A stretch of 64,000 nt of DNA from Robbsia andropogonis (lineage in GTDB: Bacteria > Pseudomonadota > Gammaproteobacteria > Burkholderiales > Burkholderiaceae), in the NCBI RefSeq assembly GCF_000970345.1, contig NZ_LAQU01000024.1, positions 1 through 64,000 of the forward strand, read 5' to 3'. The notes under the pieces are model-generated. The model saw nothing but the letters and a program-made list of their open reading frames with translations. It was not told the origin of the DNA and made no database searches. The translations under genes and the position numbers were made by a program. How positions within the stretch are numbered: position 1 is the stretch's first letter; each line of letters starts with the position of its first letter. Shown here in pieces: positions 60,095 through 64,000 of the stretch.

Positions 60095-61429
60095 CTACCC
60101 GTCGATTTTCAGCGCTTCCGTGGCTTGGCGCAAACCGGCAATTTGGTTGCCCTGCTTTTCCGCCGCCGTCACGATGGCATCCATGGACGTGGCCATCTCT
60201 TTGACCGCCGAGACCACATCCACGATCGTCTTTCCAGCATCTTCAACGAGTTCGACGCCGTGGTCGACCTGTCGCGATGAACGATCGATCAGCGCGCGGA
60301 TCTCGCGTGCCGAATCCGCGCTGCGTTGCGCGAGATTGCGCACTTCTCCCGCCACGACCGCAAACCCTTTCCCGGATTCGCCTGCGCGTGCCGCTTCGAC
60401 GGCTGCATTCAACGCCAACAGGTTGGTTTGAAACGCCAGACCGTCGATCACCTTGATGATATCGCCCATTGCTTTCGCGCCATCGTGAATGGCGCGCATC
60501 GTCTCGACCATCTCATTTACGGCGCTTCCTCCATGCTGCGCCATCGTGGCGGTACGCTGCGCGAGGTCATTGGCCGTACGCGCAAACGAAGCGTTGTCTT
60601 GCAACGCGGTCGACAAGCCGCCCACGGCATTGCGCAATGTTTGCGTCGCGTCCATTCGAGAGGTGATATCAGTTGCGTACTTGACGACCTTGACCAGGTC
60701 GCCGTTCATATCGCGGATCGGGTTGTAGCTTGCCTGAATCCAGATGGCACGCCCCTGCTTGCCGAAGCGTTGGTATATACCGCTGTTGTAATTACCTTCG
60801 CCCAGTTTTTTCCAGAACATCGCGTACTCGGCCGATTTGCGATAGGTCGGGTCCACAAACATGCTGTGGTGACGTCCCAGGACCTCATTCGCGCGAAAAC
60901 CGAATGCCGTGAGGAAGTTCTGGTTGGCCGCAAGTACTGTCCCGTCCAGCGTGAACTCGATGACCGCCTGCGCGCGGCCGATCGCATCCACCTGCCCGCG
61001 ATGGTCGGCGTGGCGCAATTCATCCACGGTGACATCGGTCGCGTACTTGATGACCCGCCGAACTTTGCCGTCGGTATCGACAATCGGGTTATACGTCGCC
61101 TGGATCCATACCTCACGGCCGTCCTTGCGCAACCGCTTGAAAACGCCCCGGTGAAACTCGCCGGAAGACAAATTGTTCCAGAATAGGGTGTATTCGCTGG
61201 AACCACATGTCGCTGCGTCGACAAACATACAATGATGCTGCCCGACGACTTCGTCGAGACCATATCCCATCAGGGACAGGAAATTCGCATTCGCGGAGAG
61301 AATTGTCCCATCCGCCTTGAATTCGATGACTGCGTTAGTACGATCCAACGCCTCCAATCGCCCGTTCACGGACGAATGATGTCCGCCGAAGTGGTTCAGC
61401 CGACTCAAGCGGTTCATCAGCTTCTTCAT
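60095..61429 (-). CDS. Soluble methyl-accepting chemotaxis-type protein with two PAS domains
   Basis: A protein of about 444 residues. Two near-identical PAS-PAC units (about 25-140 and 148-262) begin [24 protein letters not shown] and [24 protein letters not shown], each followed by [12 protein letters not shown] and YATDVT/YATDIT. A short methyl-accepting signalling domain follows, with the conserved hairpin tip [48 protein letters not shown]. There are no membrane helices. The layout matches BdlA/Aer2-like cytoplasmic receptors that sense redox or oxygen. AGGTGA precedes the ATG at 61429; the frame is open for 44 codons further upstream. Confidence 0.88.
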   Translation of the reverse strand: MKKLMNRLSRLNHFGGHHSSVNGRLEALDRTNAVIEFKADGTILSANANFLSLMGYGLDEVVGQHHCMFVDAATCGSSEYTLFWNNLSSGEFHRGVFKRLRKDGREVWIQATYNPIVDTDGKVRRVIKYATDVTVDELRHADHRGQVDAIGRAQAVIEFTLDGTVLAANQNFLTAFGFRANEVLGRHHSMFVDPTYRKSAEYAMFWKKLGEGNYNSGIYQRFGKQGRAIWIQASYNPIRDMNGDLVKVVKYATDITSRMDATQTLRNAVGGLSTALQDNASFARTANDLAQRTATMAQHGGSAVNEMVETMRAIHDGAKAMGDIIKVIDGLAFQTNLLALNAAVEAARAGESGKGFAVVAGEVRNLAQRSADSAREIRALIDRSSRQVDHGVELVEDAGKTIVDVVSAVKEMATSMDAIVTAAEKQGNQIAGLRQATEALKIDG

Positions 61430-61783
61430 TTCTTCACCTAATAATACGGCGTGACATCTCGACAGCGCCTGACCTACAAAATGGACCATCGGCCCGCTAA
61501 TCCGGTCGGATGCGTGCCTATTTTCAGCAGGGGGGCGCTGCTTAATTTTCGCCAAACGCATTCAAACGAATGTATCAATTTGATGCTGATTCTAAGACAA
61601 ATTGCAGCGAGTGTGCTATCACGGAAACCAATTACGCGCAAAATTAACCGGTTGTTAAATTTTCGCAACCCAGAAAGCAACAGAGGGGGCCTGTCGCGCG
61701 ACAGCCCCCCTCCTTTGGCTGGACGGCGGCATCAAGGCAGGGGTTTTATCAATCAACGCCGATGCACGTCTGCCGTGCGCTAC
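61430..61783. other. Intergenic region between the chemoreceptor and gabD genes
   Basis: 354 bases without a gene. It holds the GC-rich hairpin listed separately and an 8-bp palindrome AACCGGTT in an AT-rich stretch near 61645. The chemoreceptor promoter must lie here, but I see no clear sigma-28 or sigma-70 elements. Confidence 0.5.
61685..61710 (-). terminator. Strong GC hairpin after gabD
   Basis: GGGGG-C-CTGTCG and CGACAG-C-CCCCC form an 11-bp stem with one C-C mismatch and a 2-base loop, 73 bases beyond the gabD stop. The minus strand continues TCTGTTGCTTTC, only a weak T-run. A terminator for gabD is the likely role. Confidence 0.5.
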
Positions 61784-63229
61784 TCACGTGCCCTCGGCGA
61801 TGTGTTTGGTGGTCAAGTAGGCCTCCATCGCTTCCTGCCCGCCTTCGGAACCATATCCGGAATCCTTTATGCCTCCAAAAGGCACTTCTGGCATACCCAG
61901 GCTATGCTGGTTAATCGAGATCATGCCGCTCTCCACGTCATTCCCGACCCGGGCGACGGTGGCTGCCGATGTCGAATAGGCGTAAGCCGCCAATCCATAT
62001 GGCAGACGGTTCGCCTCCATGATGGCGTCCTGGTACGAATCGAACGCAATGATCGGTGCCAATGGACCGAATGGCTCTTCATGCATCAATGCGGCATTGG
62101 CCGGGACATCGGTCAGCACCGTCGGCGCATAGAAGTAGCCCTTGTCACCGATGCGTTCGCCGCCTGTCACGACCCGCGCGCCCTTCGCGCGCGCATCGGC
62201 CACCAGCCGTTCCATCGCGCCGAGACGACGATCGTTTGCCAACGCGCCCATCCTCGTTGACTCGTCCAGACCGTTCCCGACCTTGATCGCGCGAGCGGCG
62301 CTGACCATTGCCTCCGTAAATGCGTCGACAACGCCACGCTCGACAAGGAAGCGTGTGGGCGCAATACATACCTGACCGGCGTTACGGTATTTCGCCCCCG
62401 CCAGCAGGCTCACCGCGCGATCGATATCCGCATCCGCGAATACCAATACCGGGGCATGCCCGCCGAGTTCCATTGTCACTCGCTTCATATGCTGCCCGGC
62501 AAGCGCGGCCAATTGCTTGCCGACCGGTGTCGAGCCGGTAAACGAAATCTTGCGAATCACCGGATGGGCGATCAGATAGGACGACACCTCCGACGGTGTG
62601 CCGAACACCAGGTTCACTACGCCTGGCGGAACGCCCGCATCCGCGTATGCCCGCACCAATTCGGCGCAACTGGCTGGCGTTTCTTCAGGGCCTTTCAAGA
62701 CGATCGAGCAACCCGCGGCCAGCGCCGCCGACACTTTGCGTACCGCTTGATTGATCGGGAAGTTCCACGGCGTGAAGGCCGCCACCGGGCCAACCGGCTC
62801 GCGCAGCACGACGTTTCGCACCTGCGGGCTGCGCGACGGAATGATACGGCCGTAGGTCCGCCGTGCTTCCTCTGCAAACCATTCGATCGTGTCCGCCGCG
62901 CCGAGCGCCTCTGTTTTGGCTTCGCCGATCGGTTTACCTTGCTCCATCGTCATGATGGCCGCGATCGTATCCGCCCGCTCTCTCAATATCGCCGCGGCCC
63001 GGCGCATGATCTTGCTTCGCTCGAGCGCCGGCACGGTGCGCCATAGCTTGAATCCTTGATCCGCGGCATCCACGGCTGCCGCCAGCTCCTTTTCCGATAC
63101 CAGCGAAATCCGGCCAATCTCCGCTTCCGTTGCCGGATTGATCACGGTGGCATCGCGCGCGCCCTCCTGCCATTCACCATTGATGAACAGCTTCACTTCG
63201 GGATAAGCCGGATATTGAATGTCGCTCAT
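61784..63229 (-). CDS. gabD: NAD(P)-dependent succinate-semialdehyde dehydrogenase family
   Basis: A 481-residue aldehyde dehydrogenase. [32 protein letters not shown] carries the cofactor Lys and Glu, [11 protein letters not shown] is the Rossmann turn, [11 protein letters not shown] holds the general base Glu, and [12 protein letters not shown] holds the nucleophile Cys. The Arg/Ser-rich entrance and the overall sequence fit GabD-type enzymes that oxidise succinate semialdehyde to succinate; related aldehydes are possible substrates. GGAG precedes the ATG. It is divergent from a TetR gene that may control it. No gabT is adjacent. Confidence 0.87.
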   Translation of the reverse strand: MSDIQYPAYPEVKLFINGEWQEGARDATVINPATEAEIGRISLVSEKELAAAVDAADQGFKLWRTVPALERSKIMRRAAAILRERADTIAAIMTMEQGKPIGEAKTEALGAADTIEWFAEEARRTYGRIIPSRSPQVRNVVLREPVGPVAAFTPWNFPINQAVRKVSAALAAGCSIVLKGPEETPASCAELVRAYADAGVPPGVVNLVFGTPSEVSSYLIAHPVIRKISFTGSTPVGKQLAALAGQHMKRVTMELGGHAPVLVFADADIDRAVSLLAGAKYRNAGQVCIAPTRFLVERGVVDAFTEAMVSAARAIKVGNGLDESTRMGALANDRRLGAMERLVADARAKGARVVTGGERIGDKGYFYAPTVLTDVPANAALMHEEPFGPLAPIIAFDSYQDAIMEANRLPYGLAAYAYSTSAATVARVGNDVESGMISINQHSLGMPEVPFGGIKDSGYGSEGGQEAMEAYLTTKHIAEGT

Positions 63230-63610
63230 TGTCGTTTCTCCATACGTGCCATGGGTCCAGATTCGGCTGCCGCCGGCCTCCTAGCATGCACACAGTTCAT
63301 CGCCATTGGCCGCAGGTACGTGGATCCACACGATGCTCCGCTATGCGGCGTGCGGTTCCCACGCCACTGTCGGCTTCGGATAATCAATCACGCATCGCTG
63401 TCTGAATTTTCCAACACGTCGCGTCATGCGAGAGAACAATGCTACGGGAAAAGCAGTGCACAGGTAAAAGCTGCGGATAAATCGTCAAAAATAGTCTGAA
63501 GCATCGAGATAAATCAAACGTGCGTTTAACATCGTCGTACGTCACGCAAAATGCTGTCATTTTGCAACATGTTGACCAAGGAATGTGTACGCCCGTATAG
63601 TTGGCGCACT
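63230..63610. promoter_or_regulatory. Divergent gabD-tetR region with adjacent perfect palindromes
   Basis: GCAAAATG-CTGT-CATTTTGC (63546-63565) is a perfect 8-bp inverted repeat, joined directly to the palindrome CAACATGTTG (63565-63574), ending 36 bases before the tetR ATG. AAACG-TG-CGTTT lies at 63516-63527. These are strong candidates for the TetR operator. No gene is seen in the remaining 280 bases. Confidence 0.6.
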
Positions 63611-64000
63611 ATGCCGAAACCATCCCACCGCACCAAACTTTTGAACGAAGGGCTGCGCGTGATGCATGAGCGCGGCTTCAACGGCGCGAGCGTACGCGAC
63701 ATCGTACAAGCCGCCGGTGTACCTCAGGGGTCGTTCACGAATCACTTTCCATCGAAGGAAGCGTTTGCGATGGAAGTCGTCGATTTGCACTTCGAACAAG
63801 CTCGCGCGCTGATCGAACGCACGCTCGACAATGCGCAATTGGATGCGATCGGTCGCTTGCACGCCTATTTCGATGCGGTGTTGACAGACCTGACCGAACA
63901 CGGTGTCGAGCACGGTAGTCTGCTCGGCAATCTCGCCTTGGAAACCGCGGAGCACAGCGAAGCGCTGCGCATGCAGATCGCCCACATCCTCGACCATGTG
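63611..64000 (+). CDS. TetR-family transcriptional regulator, 3' end beyond the window
   Basis: 130 codons are visible with no stop before the window ends. The N-terminal helix-turn-helix reads LNEGLRVMHERGFNGASVRDI followed by VQAAGVPQGSFTNHFPSKEAFAMEVV, typical of TetR proteins. The ligand-binding helices begin about residue 55 (DLHFEQARALIERTL). The part ARLHAYFDAVLTDL-like and GSLLGNLALETAEHSEALR resembles the AcuR/NemR-type subgroup. It is divergent from gabD, with palindromes just upstream. Confidence 0.88.
   Translation, partial: MPKPSHRTKLLNEGLRVMHERGFNGASVRDIVQAAGVPQGSFTNHFPSKEAFAMEVVDLHFEQARALIERTLDNAQLDAIGRLHAYFDAVLTDLTEHGVEHGSLLGNLALETAEHSEALRMQIAHILDHV

Noticed and set aside
60326-61186. 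Plus-strand frame of 286 codons
   Set aside because: It is antisense to the chemoreceptor gene; the opposite strand carries duplicated PAS domains and the conserved signalling tip.
1-64000. CRISPR array, tRNA, rRNA, prophage or conjugative genes
   Set aside because: I looked for regular direct repeats, cloverleaf-like segments, rRNA cores and phage or transfer proteins and found none that I could support.

Overview
The window reads as a chromosomal accessory/catabolic region of a member of the Burkholderiaceae (Burkholderia sensu lato). The basis is a Burkholderia-type trimeric porin with the N-terminal SSVTLYG strand, many LysR and GntR regulators, MHS-family transporters, a three-subunit gluconate dehydrogenase and an rhlAB-type glycolipid gene pair. 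I cannot fix the genus. I saw no rRNA, tRNA or CRISPR array.

Layout. (1) 1-6.9 kb: a broken IS110 transposase end, then a minus-strand operon (OCD-family imino acid reductase, polar amino acid binding protein, two permeases, an unusual enolase-superfamily protein) divergent from a FadR-type GntR regulator and followed by a decayed IS6-family element. (2) 6.9-10.5 kb: LysR regulator divergent from an M20 amidohydrolase and an MHS transporter, with a perfect 14-bp inverted repeat between them. (3) 10.5-14.2 kb: rhlB and rhlA homologues next to about 1 kb of AT-rich non-coding DNA. (4) 14.2-25.7 kb: a roughly 10-kb minus-strand operon divergent from its LysR regulator: DHDPS-family lyase, atypical SDR, complete polar amino acid ABC importer, porin, cystathionine beta-lyase-like PLP enzyme, BisC-like molybdoenzyme and FAD amine/amino acid oxidase. 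The set suggests uptake and breakdown of a sulfur-containing amino acid, perhaps an S-oxide. (5) 25.7-28.8 kb: HAD phosphatase, Pmp3/YqaE peptide, 3-methyladenine glycosylase with an abnormal tail, AEC carrier.

(6) 28.9-36.2 kb: a Pot-type ABC importer operon divergent from a polysaccharide-deacetylase-fold hydrolase, a GntR regulator and a flavin reductase, with two inverted repeats in the shared promoter region. (7) 36.2-46.1 kb: a tightly coupled acid-sugar operon (DHDPS-family aldolase/dehydratase, Fe-alcohol dehydrogenase, DUF1537 kinase, PdxA2-like dehydrogenase, sodium symporter, BNR sialidase-like protein, DeoR regulator, SDR) divergent from LysR, MHS transporter and DUF2848 genes, with a cluster of TTGATTG/CAATCAA repeats between the two directions. 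(8) 49.3-51.7 kb: MFS efflux protein divergent from LysR. (9) 51.8-54 kb: a two-domain KaiC-like ATPase translationally coupled to a response regulator with a DUF1488-like tail. (10) 54.2-58.2 kb: periplasmic gluconate-type dehydrogenase (Tat subunit 3, GMC flavoprotein, triheme cytochrome c). (11) 58.8-64 kb: Bcr/CflA efflux protein, a soluble double-PAS chemoreceptor, succinate-semialdehyde dehydrogenase, and a TetR regulator cut by the window end.

The region looks like a set of independently acquired regulator-transporter-enzyme modules for small organic acids and amino acids. The most unusual pieces are the KaiC/response-regulator pair, the sulfur amino acid island, the degenerate enolase homologue and the sialidase-like protein inside an acid-sugar operon. 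All family assignments come from reading motifs by eye; no database search was run.
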